This document shows, piece by piece, positions 13,600 through 13,712 of a stretch of DNA of 13,712 bases. The stretch is taken from NCBI GenBank assembly GCA_031257995.1, contig JAIRNN010000221.1, positions 1 to 13,712 on the forward strand, given 5' to 3'. This DNA is from Spirochaetaceae bacterium. GTDB lineage: Bacteria; Spirochaetota; Spirochaetia; Treponematales; Breznakiellaceae. Below the pieces are notes generated by a model. That model made no database searches. It saw nothing but the letters and a program-made list of their open reading frames with translations, and had not been told where the DNA came from. The first letter of the stretch is position 1. Each line of letters opens with the position of its first letter. Position numbers and translations under genes: made by a program.

Positions 13600-13661
13600 T
13601 GCCTCATTTTGAAATGTTACCGAAAGGCGTGGCTGCCTCATTTAGAAAATGTTACCGAAAG
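13600..13661. repeat. Two-unit tandem repeat near window edge
   Basis: TGCCTCATTTTGAAATGTTA continuing to CCGAAAG (13600-13626) recurs at 13634-13661 with one substitution and one extra A; the period is 34. The GTTACCG-containing units resemble the multiple terminal repeats of IS21-family elements, so an IS could begin here and extend beyond the window. No transposase is visible to confirm it. Confidence 0.6.
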
Positions 13662-13712
13662 CTATAGCTGTTCCTGCGTTTTGACACGGTTTGTTTGAGC
13701 AAGCCGTTGGCG

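Noticed and set aside
13600..13661. CRISPR array
   Set aside because: Only two imperfect units with a spacer of about seven bases and no cas genes; better seen as IS-end-type repeats.

Overview
The window is bacterial chromosome with strong Shine-Dalgarno sites, tight operons with overlapping stop/start codons, two probable lipoproteins and a carbohydrate-use locus. Several insertion sequences and short GC-rich repeats have colonised it. The style (relaxed lipoboxes, MalFG-type sugar transport, a PtsN-like EIIA, many decaying IS) would suit a host-associated spirochaete of the Treponema type. Nothing here is diagnostic, so that is a low-confidence inference.

Layout. 45-653 (+): an intact, AT-rich serine recombinase. 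654-971: no gene, but copy A of a GC-rich dispersed repeat. 972-4443 (-): a two-gene overlapping operon encoding an exported protein with five DxDxDG-type acidic loops, then an HtrA/DegP-like lipoprotein protease with a complete catalytic triad and a PDZ domain. 4444-4900: repeat copy C carrying a perfect 19-bp-arm palindrome, another 13-bp hairpin, a good promoter, and the first 16 codons of a gene cut off by an IS. 4901-5775: an IS5-family element with a TTA target duplication and a dead transposase. 5776-8449 (-): a carbohydrate ABC importer in the order binding protein, MalF-type permease, MalG-type permease. The MalG gene is cut in half by the IS and the binding-protein gene carries a frameshift, so the importer looks inactivated. 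8862-9758: a deleted IS remnant with intact ends and 7-bp target duplications, into which a 418-bp non-coding MITE-like element has inserted with a 4-bp duplication. 9900-11513 (+): an intact FGGY carbohydrate kinase behind a textbook sigma-70 promoter that contains an inverted repeat. 11514-12105: repeats only. 12106-12776 (-): a small two-helix membrane protein overlapping a PtsN/EIIA-Fru-type phosphotransferase protein. 12777-13152: repeat copy B. 13153-13584 (-): an unrecognised membrane ORF. 13600-13661: a two-unit tandem repeat near the window edge.

How the parts fit. The importer and the kinase diverge from a shared region and would naturally form an uptake-plus-phosphorylation module for one sugar. 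The importer is degraded on both sides while the kinase is intact, so the kinase is either recently orphaned or serves another transporter. No MalK-type ATPase is encoded here. The most distinctive unit is the translationally coupled acidic-loop protein plus lipoprotein protease, which could be an envelope protease with a dedicated partner. The most distinctive non-coding signal is the repeat family with conserved edges and a replaceable core, present as copies A, B, C and D.
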